A stretch of 18,908 bases of DNA from CAVPDE01 sp964580575 (GTDB lineage Bacteria > Desulfobacterota > DSM-4660 > Desulfatiglandales > HGW-15): assembly GCA_964580575.1 (NCBI GenBank), contig CAZOLJ010000084.1, positions 1-18,908 of the forward strand, read 5' to 3'. Every line of letters begins with the position of its first letter. Positions within the stretch are counted from its first letter, which is position 1. Made by a program: the position numbers and the translations under genes. The notes below the pieces were generated by a model, which saw nothing but the letters and a program-made list of their open reading frames with translations, made no database searches and had not been told where the DNA came from. Positions 6,266-12,808 of this stretch are shown piece after piece.

Positions 6266-7600
6266 ATGATATCACAGCAAAAATATTGGAACCCTGTACT
6301 CGAAACCCTTGATCAAGAAAAGATCCGCAAACTTCAGCTTGAAAAATTCAAAAGGGTTTTCAGCTGGGCTTACGAGAGGTCCAAGTTTCACAGAGGCCTC
6401 TATGAAAAAGCGGGAATCAAGCCCAGCGACATTCGATCCTTCGATGACGTCCGGCGCATCCCCACTGTGGAGAAGTCCATGATGCGCGGAATTCAGCGCA
6501 AGGATCCCTTTCCTTATGGGGATGCCCTCTGCGTGCCCCTCGAGGAGGTGTCTGAATTTCGTCAGACCAGCGGCACCACGGGTCAGCCGGTTTACCAGGC
6601 CGATACCTGGCAGGACTGGGAGTGGTGGGCCGAGTGCTGGGCTTACATCCTCTGGGCCCAAGGCTACCGCCCCAAAGACCGAGTCTTTCTGCCCTTTGGA
6701 TACAACGTGTTTGTGGCATTCTGGGCCGGCCATTATGCGGCGGAGAAGATCGGAGCGGAGGTCGTTCCGGGAGGAGTGCTGGACACCCAGGCGAGGATTC
6801 TCAAGATTCAGGAACTCCAGTGCACCGCCATGATGGCCACACCCACCTACGTGCTCGGCATGGCCGATACGGCTAAGAACAAAATGGGCATTGACCCGCG
6901 ATCCTTAGCCATCCGGAAGATCACCTGTGCCGGGGAGCCGGGAGCCAGCATTCCCACCACGAAGAAACGCATGGAAGACGCCTGGGGCGCCAACGTCTAT
7001 GATCATGCCGGCGCTACGGAGATCGGGGCCTGGTGCTTCGAATGTGAGGCTCAGTCCGGCGGTCTTCATGTCAATGAAGCCTTCTTCCTCGTGGAGATTC
7101 AGGACACGGAGACCGGCGAGTACATCGAGGAACCGGGTCGCAGGGGCAAGATGATCATCACGGCCCTTGACCGGCAGGCCCAGCCCTGCGTTCGCTTTGA
7201 CTCCAAGGACATCATCGAGTGGGCGCCTGAACCTTGCCCCTGCGGAAGAAGTTTCCGGCTGATCAAGGGAGGAGTGGTCGGAAGAGCGGATGACATCACC
7301 AAGGTCAAGGGTGTTCTCCTGGCACCCTCAGCGATCGAAGAAGTGGTGAGGGGCCTGGACGGCCTTGCCGATGAATTCGAAGTTCTTGTGGACAAGGAAG
7401 GGGACATCGACCGGATCACCCTGAAAATCGAGATTTTGAAGGGCCGGGAAGGCGAGCGCAAGCGGATTGAAGCCCAGCTCAAGGATCAGCTGAGGCTCAA
7501 AACCAATCTTGGGTACAACCTGGAGTTCCATGACTACGGCACGCTCCCGAGGTATGACGTCAAGGCCAAGAGGTTCAAGGATCTGAGAGGGAAACATTAA
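6266..7600 (+). CDS. Phenylacetate-CoA ligase-like (PaaK family) adenylate-forming enzyme
   Basis: PaaK-family enzymes activate a carboxylic acid with ATP to an acyl-adenylate and then to a CoA thioester in the cytoplasm. The 444-residue length fits. Visible motifs are the phosphate loop RQTSGTTGQPVY (99-110), YDHAGATEIGAWCFEC (245-260), the RFDSKDI segment (310-316) in place of the usual RTGD, GRADDITKVKGV (339-350), and the C-terminal PRYDVKAKRFKD with the candidate catalytic lysine at 433 or 435. Cysteines 257, 260, 324 and 326 (CFEC and CPCG) could bind structural zinc. A tryptophan-rich stretch at 115-130 follows the phosphate loop. GGGGGG lies just before the ATG. The substrate is not necessarily phenylacetate, so I give no symbol. 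A small helical protein gene follows. Confidence 0.88.
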   Translation: MISQQKYWNPVLETLDQEKIRKLQLEKFKRVFSWAYERSKFHRGLYEKAGIKPSDIRSFDDVRRIPTVEKSMMRGIQRKDPFPYGDALCVPLEEVSEFRQTSGTTGQPVYQADTWQDWEWWAECWAYILWAQGYRPKDRVFLPFGYNVFVAFWAGHYAAEKIGAEVVPGGVLDTQARILKIQELQCTAMMATPTYVLGMADTAKNKMGIDPRSLAIRKITCAGEPGASIPTTKKRMEDAWGANVYDHAGATEIGAWCFECEAQSGGLHVNEAFFLVEIQDTETGEYIEEPGRRGKMIITALDRQAQPCVRFDSKDIIEWAPEPCPCGRSFRLIKGGVVGRADDITKVKGVLLAPSAIEEVVRGLDGLADEFEVLVDKEGDIDRITLKIEILKGREGERKRIEAQLKDQLRLKTNLGYNLEFHDYGTLPRYDVKAKRFKDLRGKH

Positions 7601-7601
7601 T

Positions 7602-7643
7602 CGGTACACGGTTCAAGGTGCACGGTACACGATGCACGGTGAA
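7602..7643. repeat. Two imperfect 21-bp tandem repeats
   Basis: Two adjacent 21-base units (7602-7622 and 7623-7643), each starting CGGTACACG and built of variations on ACGGT and CACG, differ at 4 of 21 positions. They fill the gap between the PaaK-like gene and the small downstream gene. The composition resembles short intergenic repeats that I believe are seen in related genomes. Function unknown. Confidence 0.7.
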
Positions 7644-7664
7644 CGGCGAGCACATGGAGGCGTT

Positions 7665-7844
7665 ATGGCGAAAGACATGGACCTGAAAGAGCTCGACAGC
7701 AAGATTCAGTCTATCAAAAAGACGGCAGAGGAACTCAAGCAGATGGGGGAGGACTTCCCTGCCCTCTACCGGAACGTGAGCCGCCTCATGGCCAGCGTCA
7801 AGATGCTCGAACTGAACATCTCAGACGTTGCAGGGATAAAGTAG
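7665..7844 (+). CDS. Small helical/coiled-coil protein (59 aa)
   Basis: A 59-residue, highly charged protein starts at an ATG with GGAGG four bases upstream, a good ribosome binding site. An in-frame alternative start 11 codons earlier lies partly in the tandem repeat and is unlikely. The sequence has heptad-like hydrophobic spacing (LKELDSKIQSIKKTAEEL, then LYRNVSRLMASVKMLEL) around a short break at GEDFP, so it should form a helical hairpin or coiled coil. No cysteine, signal peptide or membrane segment is present. It lies 64 bases after the PaaK-like gene on the same strand and is probably cotranscribed, so it may be an accessory or regulator of that enzyme. Its stop codon is only six bases from the stop of the converging hydrolase gene. 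I do not recognise a named family. Confidence 0.7.
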   Translation: MAKDMDLKELDSKIQSIKKTAEELKQMGEDFPALYRNVSRLMASVKMLELNISDVAGIK

Positions 7845-7850
7845 TCTTGA

Positions 7851-8324
7851 TCAACACAGCAAGGTATCCCAATCGATCTTTTCAAAGGTCTTGTGGAGGT
7901 AGTGGTCGTCGTCCACGGAATGAAAGGTGAGATCGGAAAAGACCTGGCGTGCGACTGTCTGAACATCCTCCAGAGGAATCACTTCATCCTGCCTGCCATG
8001 ATAGAGGTGCACCGGCACGTGGATTTTCCTGTCCCGATAGGGTGAGAACTCCATCAGGTTGATGGCAGGGGCAAGCAGGACAAGCCTCTTCACCCTCGGT
8101 TCATTCTCCATCACAAAAATCGAAGCCATGAGGCCACCGAAACTGGAACCTACCAGAATGATGTCGTTTTCCCCCGAGAGAAGAGCTCCGAGATCGGCCA
8201 TGCGTTCGTCCAGAGAGCCGGGGAAATGGGGAGTGCGCATGTCCGGAAATTGTTTTCTGAAGTAGACGGCTTTGGTCCCCTGATTGTTGCTTTCAAGGCC
8301 GTGGATGAACATCCTCAAAGGCAT
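7851..8324 (-). CDS. Small alpha/beta hydrolase (YqiA/esterase-like)
   Basis: This 157-residue protein has a minimal alpha/beta-hydrolase fold. It begins MFIHGLESNNQGTKA, the oxyanion-side HG motif near the N terminus, followed by the nucleophile elbow GSSFGG with Ser61. The acidic residue is Asp113 in HGRQDEVIP and the catalytic histidine is His141 in DDDHYLH, which completes a Ser-Asp-His triad. The size and motif spacing resemble YqiA/UPF0227-type esterases, with no lid domain. GAGGG lies about six bases before the ATG. It begins 12 bases after the stop codon of the SlyD-like gene and is the last gene of that minus-strand operon. The substrate is unknown, and hydrolysis of a small ester is likely. 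Confidence 0.82.
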   Translation of the reverse strand: MPLRMFIHGLESNNQGTKAVYFRKQFPDMRTPHFPGSLDERMADLGALLSGENDIILVGSSFGGLMASIFVMENEPRVKRLVLLAPAINLMEFSPYRDRKIHVPVHLYHGRQDEVIPLEDVQTVARQVFSDLTFHSVDDDHYLHKTFEKIDWDTLLC

Positions 8325-8336
8325 TCTGTCCCTCTT

Positions 8337-8825
8337 TCAAGCGCAACCGATTCGTCTTTTGACCTGAGCTTCCCTGGCCGCTTCCACCTCCTCCGGGGAG
8401 GCATCCCTGATGGCCGTCACCTCAAGGTCCATGGACACCCCTATCCCTGCTAATGGATCATTGAAATCTGCCAGGACCGTGCGCGGGAAAAGGTCGAGCA
8501 CCTTGAAGGAAAACAGCTTTCCTTTTTTCATTTGCCGGTAATACTGCCCCTGAACAAGTCTCTGCTTCAAAAGGCCTTTTCTGGGGATTTCAGCGATGAG
8601 GCGAGGATCGTGTTCCCCGTAAATTTCGCCGGAAGGAATCGTAACGGTTTTTCGATCGCCCACATGACACCCTTCCAAGGCTCTTTCCAAGGTGGGCACC
8701 TGCCGCTCAACCCCATAGACAAACGTGATGGCCTCTTCCCGATGGTCCTTGATAGCCCCGTCCGTAAGATGGGTCATCATGTGGTACGTGACCGTGACCA
8801 TTTTCTCTATTTGAATAGAGTCCAT
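8337..8825 (-). CDS. FKBP-type peptidyl-prolyl cis-trans isomerase, SlyD-like
   Basis: SlyD-type FKBPs speed proline isomerisation and act as chaperones through an inserted flap domain. The 162-residue protein matches the family in order: VTVTYHMMTHLTDGAIKD at the N terminus, VPTLERALEGCHVGDRKTV, the IPSGEIYGEHDPRLI stretch leading into the insert-in-flap domain, and ADFNDPLAGIGVSMDLEV returning to the FKBP core. The histidine/cysteine-rich metal-binding tail of Escherichia coli SlyD is absent. I chose the ATG at 8825 because GGAGG lies five bases upstream. A TTG four codons earlier overlaps that ribosome binding site. It follows greA by 121 bases and is close-coupled to the downstream hydrolase gene. 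Confidence 0.9.
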   Translation of the reverse strand: MDSIQIEKMVTVTYHMMTHLTDGAIKDHREEAITFVYGVERQVPTLERALEGCHVGDRKTVTIPSGEIYGEHDPRLIAEIPRKGLLKQRLVQGQYYRQMKKGKLFSFKVLDLFPRTVLADFNDPLAGIGVSMDLEVTAIRDASPEEVEAAREAQVKRRIGCA

Positions 8826-8946
8826 GAGGACCTCCAATCACAAGCCGGAACAAAGCTCTGATCGAGCCCGGGCCGGGGGGGGTGGTCTCTGGCGAGCTCG
8901 CAACCGGAAATGGACTCCTCCCACCAACCGCCCCCTCTGCACGGTA

Positions 8947-9414
8947 CTAGTCGATTTCGAGAATTTCGAATTCCTGAACCCCTCTCGGCGTTCGCACTCT
9001 GATTTCATCTCCCACCCGCGTGCCGATCAGGGCCTGGCCAAGAGGAGAAGTGACGGAGATCCTTCCCTTGTCAGGATCCGACTCATAGGGCCCGAGAAGC
9101 TGATACTGGATTTCCTGCTCCGAGCTGATATCCCAGAGCTTGACCGTTCTTCCGAAAACAACCCGGTCGGACGGTGAGTCATCCACGATGATGATCTCTG
9201 CCTTGCCGATGCTCACCCGGAGTTCGTTGATCCGTCCATCAATGAAGGATTGCCTTTCTTTTGCTGCGTGGTATTCCGCGTTTTCGCTCAGGTCACCGTG
9301 ACCCCTGGCCTCTTCGATCGCCCGAATGTTCGCGGGTCTATCCACTCTCTCCAAACGAACGAGTTCTTCCTTGAGCTTTTCGAGACCGCCCTTTGTAATG
9401 GGAATCCTGTCCAT
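8947..9414 (-). CDS. greA: Transcription elongation factor GreA
   Basis: GreA binds the secondary channel of RNA polymerase and stimulates cleavage of backtracked RNA, rescuing paused complexes. The 155-residue length is typical. The N-terminal coiled coil carries the tip motif GHGDLSENAEYHAAKE, with the acidic residues Asp41 and Glu44 that act at the polymerase active site. The C-terminal FKBP-like domain includes YQLLGPYESDPDKGRISVTS and SPLGQALIG. It begins three bases after the stop codon of the homocysteine-biosynthesis gene, so the two are almost certainly cotranscribed. A G/C-rich region with potential secondary structure separates it from the next gene. Confidence 0.97.
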   Translation of the reverse strand: MDRIPITKGGLEKLKEELVRLERVDRPANIRAIEEARGHGDLSENAEYHAAKERQSFIDGRINELRVSIGKAEIIIVDDSPSDRVVFGRTVKLWDISSEQEIQYQLLGPYESDPDKGRISVTSPLGQALIGTRVGDEIRVRTPRGVQEFEILEID

Positions 9415-9417
9415 TCC

Positions 9418-10593
9418 TTACCTCTCGACTGTGGGAAGCATGACCTGCGGCTCAGTGAGCAGGAATTCCCCTTTCTCAATCCATTCTTTTAGAAGGTTGG
9501 CTATTTCAAGCGCTCTGGTGTGGGAAGAGAGAGGGACGGTCTGAATCTCCCTGCCCCTGAACTTGATGGTCCCGCTTTTGAGCTCAGCGTAGCTCACCTG
9601 GCCGAGGCTCACGCCCTCCCCCTTCGGATAGTCGTTTCCATAATCGATGATCTGGGTGAAAATCTCCTCATCGGACACTCCGGTGAACCTCGCGATCTCT
9701 TCATTCAAGACCGGAATGGGGACCCCGATGCCTACCGCCAGCGAACACCCGTATCCGAGCATGCTGACGCCAGCCAGCCACCTGGGGTTCATCTCCTTCA
9801 GATTCCCCATCACCATCAGCGTGCCTGCAGGGGATAGAGGAACCCCGTTTTCTCCTCTCTTGACACTCGGCTTGTGCTGGCTTCCCGGACCGACGAGGTA
9901 TCCTTGCGCCCCTCCCAGGAAGATCCTCGTCCCCAGGCCCAGGGTCAGGTAGTAAGGGTCATTCAGGAGCGGACTCAACTGGCCGGCTGTCGCATAATTC
10001 GCGTTGCCCGCCTTGGGTTTCAGGACACCCATGTAGGTGTAAATGGTCTTGTTCGACAAATTAACCGCGCAGTTGTAGTTCTGGTAAGCGTTTCTGGGGT
10101 CCAGGAGCACGGCATAGGGAAGGTCGGACAGCTTCACCTTCTTGTTCACCCTCCGGTTCGGATAGCAGTCCGTTCCGTAAGCCGTCGCCCTCAAGCGAAC
10201 GCTTTTTCCGGCCACGAGGTCGTGAATCACGTGCCCGCCCCCGTACTTGAACTGCCCCGGGTGCACTCGGTTGAGCGGGTCATCCTCAGCAGGTTCCGTG
10301 GCTCCGATGTAGATGTCCACCGCAGCAACTCCGGCATAAGCCGGCACGTCGTTCAGCCACACCTTGGCCGCCTTGGTCGTCGGCTTGGTGTGGCCGAAAT
10401 TGATGAACGCCCCTGAAGAGCACATAGGAGAAAAAGTGCCGGTCGTCACCACGTCTACCTCTTTGAAAGCCTTTGCCGGTCCCTTGCGTTTCACAATCTC
10501 CGTCATCTCCTGAGCCGTGACAACGACAACCTTCCCCTCCTTGATGCGCTGGTTGATCTCCTGAATCGTTTTGCTCGCTCTTCTCACAGGCAC
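9418..10593 (-). CDS. Homocysteine biosynthesis protein (HcyBio, DUF39)
   Basis: The family, known from methanogens and sulfate reducers, supports conversion of aspartate semialdehyde and sulfide to homocysteine, bypassing O-acyl-homoserine. Family features are TIQEINQRIKEG, FSPMCSSGAFINFGH, the GQFKYGGGHVIHDL stretch, TAYGTDCYPNR, GTRIFLGGAQGY and SMLGYGCSLAVGIGVP. Counting from the GTG start, Cys58 and Cys143 lie in the conserved CSS and GTDCYP motifs and are candidates for the essential cysteines. No CBS or ferredoxin domain follows the core. I chose GTG at 10593 because GGTGGAGG lies seven bases upstream. The upstream ATG at 10617 has no ribosome binding site and would leave a leader of about 13 bases, and the longest frame starts inside the promoter. 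The NIL/ferredoxin partner is not in this window. greA follows three bases later. Confidence 0.9.
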   Translation of the reverse strand: MPVRRASKTIQEINQRIKEGKVVVVTAQEMTEIVKRKGPAKAFKEVDVVTTGTFSPMCSSGAFINFGHTKPTTKAAKVWLNDVPAYAGVAAVDIYIGATEPAEDDPLNRVHPGQFKYGGGHVIHDLVAGKSVRLRATAYGTDCYPNRRVNKKVKLSDLPYAVLLDPRNAYQNYNCAVNLSNKTIYTYMGVLKPKAGNANYATAGQLSPLLNDPYYLTLGLGTRIFLGGAQGYLVGPGSQHKPSVKRGENGVPLSPAGTLMVMGNLKEMNPRWLAGVSMLGYGCSLAVGIGVPIPVLNEEIARFTGVSDEEIFTQIIDYGNDYPKGEGVSLGQVSYAELKSGTIKFRGREIQTVPLSSHTRALEIANLLKEWIEKGEFLLTEPQVMLPTVER

Positions 10594-10636
10594 CGTGTGA
10601 CCTCCACCCTGCTGCATCCACAAACTCAAAATTTGA

Positions 10637-10665
10637 TATATAGTCCCTTTCCTCTGGTGTGACAA
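10637..10665 (-). promoter_or_regulatory. Sigma-70 promoter for the homocysteine-greA operon
   Basis: On the minus strand TTGTCA (10660-10665) is followed after exactly 17 bases by TATATA (10637-10642). Transcription should start near 10630, which supports the GTG start at 10593 for the first gene. Confidence 0.65.
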
Positions 10666-10694
10666 GCAAAAGTTCTTTTTCCCGGTGTGATTTC

Positions 10695-10724
10695 TTGACT
10701 TTTCCAGGTCCTTTCGATTACATA
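10695..10724 (+). promoter_or_regulatory. Candidate promoter for kdsA
   Basis: TTGACT (10695-10700) is followed after 17-18 bases by TTACATA (10718-10724). The predicted start near 10731 leaves about 20 bases before the kdsA ATG. The -35 box is good and the -10 box is mediocre. It is back-to-back with the opposing promoter at 10637-10665. Confidence 0.45.
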
Positions 10725-10750
10725 CTCAGCCAGAATCCTTTGTACCGTCT

Positions 10751-11578
10751 ATGAGAGATCCTGTGAACATAGGTCATGTCGTGATCGGCGAGAAAGGTCC
10801 TTTCTTTCTCATCGCAGGGCCCTGCGTGGTTGAAAGTGAAGACATCACCCTGATCGTAGCGGATTTTCTCAGGGAGACGGAGCAATTGATGGGGATCCCG
10901 GTCATTTTCAAAGCCTCTTACGACAAGGCGAACCGAACCTCCGTGGATTCTTTTCGCGGTCCTGGCATTGACAGGGGTCTGGAAATTCTTCACAAGGTCA
11001 AGGAGAAAGTGGGGCTTCCGCTCCTTTCCGACGTCCACAGTGTAGGAGAAATAGAAAAGGCCTCTTCCGTCCTGGACATGATTCAGATTCCCGCCTTTCT
11101 CTGTCGGCAAACCGATCTGCTTCTTGCCGCAGGCAGGACAGGACTGGCGGTCAACATCAAGAAAGGCCAGTTTCTCGCGCCCTGGGACATCAAAGGGGCA
11201 GCCGCCAAGGTCCTCTCAACAGGCAACCCACGCATCCTGCTGACGGAACGAGGGACCTCTTTCGGCTACAACAACCTGATCGTGGACATCCGCTCCATTG
11301 CGGTGATGAAGACTTTCGGCTTTCCTGTGGTTTTCGATGCGACCCACAGCGTTCAGCTCCCGGGCGGCCTGGGCACCTCGTCCGGGGGCCAGAGGGAGTT
11401 CGTGGAACACCTCTCCAGAGCGGCCGTGGCCGCGGGAGCCGACGGCCTTTTTCTGGAAGTGCATCCTGAGCCGGACTCCGCCCTGTGTGACGGACCGAAC
11501 TCTCTTCCCCTCGACCAGGTAAGGCCTCTCCTGACCCTGCTCAAAGAGATCCATCGACTGGTTCAAAGCGCCAAGTAG
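10751..11578 (+). CDS. kdsA: 3-deoxy-8-phosphooctulonate (Kdo-8-P) synthase
   Basis: KdsA condenses arabinose 5-phosphate and phosphoenolpyruvate to Kdo 8-phosphate in the cytoplasm. The 275-residue protein has the family length. Visible motifs include IAGPCVVES (21-29), FKASYDKANRTS, VDSFRGPG, LLSDVHSV, KKGQFLAPWD, LLTERGTSFGYNNL, FDATHSVQLPGG and DGLFLEVHPEP. Cys25 in the GPC motif marks the metal-dependent class, as in the Aquifex enzyme. The metal-free Escherichia coli type has Asn there. There is no strong ribosome binding site before the ATG. The next gene is kdsC after a 96-base gap, and the arabinose-5-phosphate isomerase gene (kdsD) that often lies between them is absent. Confidence 0.96.
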   Translation: MRDPVNIGHVVIGEKGPFFLIAGPCVVESEDITLIVADFLRETEQLMGIPVIFKASYDKANRTSVDSFRGPGIDRGLEILHKVKEKVGLPLLSDVHSVGEIEKASSVLDMIQIPAFLCRQTDLLLAAGRTGLAVNIKKGQFLAPWDIKGAAAKVLSTGNPRILLTERGTSFGYNNLIVDIRSIAVMKTFGFPVVFDATHSVQLPGGLGTSSGGQREFVEHLSRAAVAAGADGLFLEVHPEPDSALCDGPNSLPLDQVRPLLTLLKEIHRLVQSAK

Positions 11579-11674
11579 TCTGTTTCCACCAGGACAGGCC
11601 TCTTTTCCACAGGGGTCACTCTTCTTCGGGAAATGCCCCCTCACAGGCTCTCCCTATTTCAGGAAGGAATGGAG

Positions 11675-12208
11675 ATGACCGGAAAAGCCCTCGCAAAGGT
11701 GAAACTTCTCATCCTTGATGTGGACGGCGTACTCACAGACGGGCGCATCATCACGAATGATCAGGGTGAGGAGACCAAGCACTTCAATGCCAAAGATGGC
11801 CACGGGCTGAGAATGCTGTTGCAGGCGGGAATCGAAGTTGCTCTGATTTCCGGCCGAAAGTCCGCAGCTGCAGAGTTTCGGGCCAGGGACCTGGGGATCT
11901 GCGATGTCCATTTGGGCGTCAAGGACAAGGCCGGGGTGTGCGCCGACCTGATTCAAAGGAAACGGCTTGTGAAGCCGGAAATTTGTTGCATGGGGGATGA
12001 TCTTCCGGATCTTCCTCTTTTCGGACAATCAGGCATAGCCGTTGCCGTGGCGGATGCGGTTCCGGAGATCCGGGCGGCAGCCGCGTTCTCTACGAAAAAC
12101 AGAGGCGGAAAGGGAGCGGTGAGAGAACTCTGTGAGGCCATCCTTAAGGCCAAGGGCCTGTGGCCCTATTCGATCGGCAAAGACGGAAAATTAGTCTTTA
12201 CACCGTAA
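11675..12208 (+). CDS. kdsC: Kdo-8-phosphate phosphatase
   Basis: KdsC, a HAD-superfamily phosphatase of the C0 type, removes phosphate from Kdo 8-phosphate to release Kdo. From the chosen start the protein is 177 residues, the usual size without a cap domain. The HAD nucleophile motif is LILDVDGVLTDG with Asp15 and Asp17. Later motifs are LISGRKS and CMGDDLPDLPLF with the metal-binding aspartates. The family stretch HFNAKDGHGLRMLLQAG is also present. Two ATG codons lie two codons apart at 11669 and 11675. AAGGA is six bases from the second, which I prefer. The longest frame, starting at 11633, has no ribosome binding site. It lies between kdsA and lptC, and the lptC promoter overlaps its 3' end. 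Confidence 0.95.
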   Translation: MTGKALAKVKLLILDVDGVLTDGRIITNDQGEETKHFNAKDGHGLRMLLQAGIEVALISGRKSAAAEFRARDLGICDVHLGVKDKAGVCADLIQRKRLVKPEICCMGDDLPDLPLFGQSGIAVAVADAVPEIRAAAAFSTKNRGGKGAVRELCEAILKAKGLWPYSIGKDGKLVFTP

Positions 12209-12226
12209 AGGACCTTTTGGTATAAT
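12197..12226 (+). promoter_or_regulatory. Extended -10 promoter for lptC-lptA-lptB-rpoN
   Basis: TTTACA (12197-12202), overlapping the end of kdsC, is followed after 18 bases by a perfect TATAAT (12221-12226), which is preceded by TGG and so has an extended -10 element. Transcription should begin around 12232-12236, at or within a few bases of the lptC ATG at 12236. Confidence 0.65.
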
Positions 12227-12235
12227 TATTGCAGA

Positions 12236-12808
12236 ATGAACAAATTCCTTAGAAAGCACTGGCCCTTAGTAGCTATGGGGTTTCTTATTGCAGCCATGAC
12301 GATCTATCTTTTCCAGGCTCGCAGGGAACCCATGGATCAAAAAGCCGCTCAGGACAAGGAATCCGAAGAAGGCATTCGGCTCAAGGACATTCACTACGTT
12401 CAGGAAGATCCCGCTCACAAGGTCAGGTGGGCGCTGGATGCTTCCGAAGCAAAGCTCTCAAAGGACCAGCAGTTTGTCGCCTTTATGAACTTTCACATCA
12501 CCCTGGAACCCGAAAATAGGCCGGTCGTCACCCTGCAGGGCAAACAGGGAGAGTTTGACAAACGCACAGGCCGGCTCGTTTTGCAGGGAGACCTGATAGG
12601 GGAGACTGAAGACGGCTACCGGTTCACAACCGAACAGGCAATCTACCATCACAAGGAGGGCTATCTGGAAACAGACAAAGAGGTCAAGATCTCGGGCGCC
12701 TTTTTCTCGATTGAAGGCAAGGGGCTCTTTCTCGATGTTGGCAGGCAAACCATGCAGATCCTCTCAAACGTAACTACCCTGATGCACGGAGAGCCTCCCG
12801 TTCTATGA
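12236..12808 (+). CDS. lptC: LPS export ABC transporter periplasmic protein LptC
   Basis: LptC is the bitopic inner-membrane protein that passes LPS from the LptBFG extractor to the periplasmic bridge. The 190-residue protein has one N-terminal membrane segment (about residues 9-26, PLVAMGFLIAAMTIYLFQ) followed by a soluble beta-jellyroll (IHYVQEDPAHKVRWALDASEAKL and VVTLQGKQGEFDKRTGRLVLQGDL), as expected. The ATG has no recognisable ribosome binding site, and a strong extended -10 promoter ends ten bases upstream, so translation may start on a leaderless message. It overlaps lptA by four bases (ATGA), which suggests coupling. LptF and LptG are not in the window. Confidence 0.93.
   Translation: MNKFLRKHWPLVAMGFLIAAMTIYLFQARREPMDQKAAQDKESEEGIRLKDIHYVQEDPAHKVRWALDASEAKLSKDQQFVAFMNFHITLEPENRPVVTLQGKQGEFDKRTGRLVLQGDLIGETEDGYRFTTEQAIYHHKEGYLETDKEVKISGAFFSIEGKGLFLDVGRQTMQILSNVTTLMHGEPPVL

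Noticed and set aside
10594..10665. N-terminal extension of the homocysteine-biosynthesis protein
   Set aside because: It overlaps the promoter and predicted transcription start. The GTG at 10593 has a well-placed ribosome binding site.
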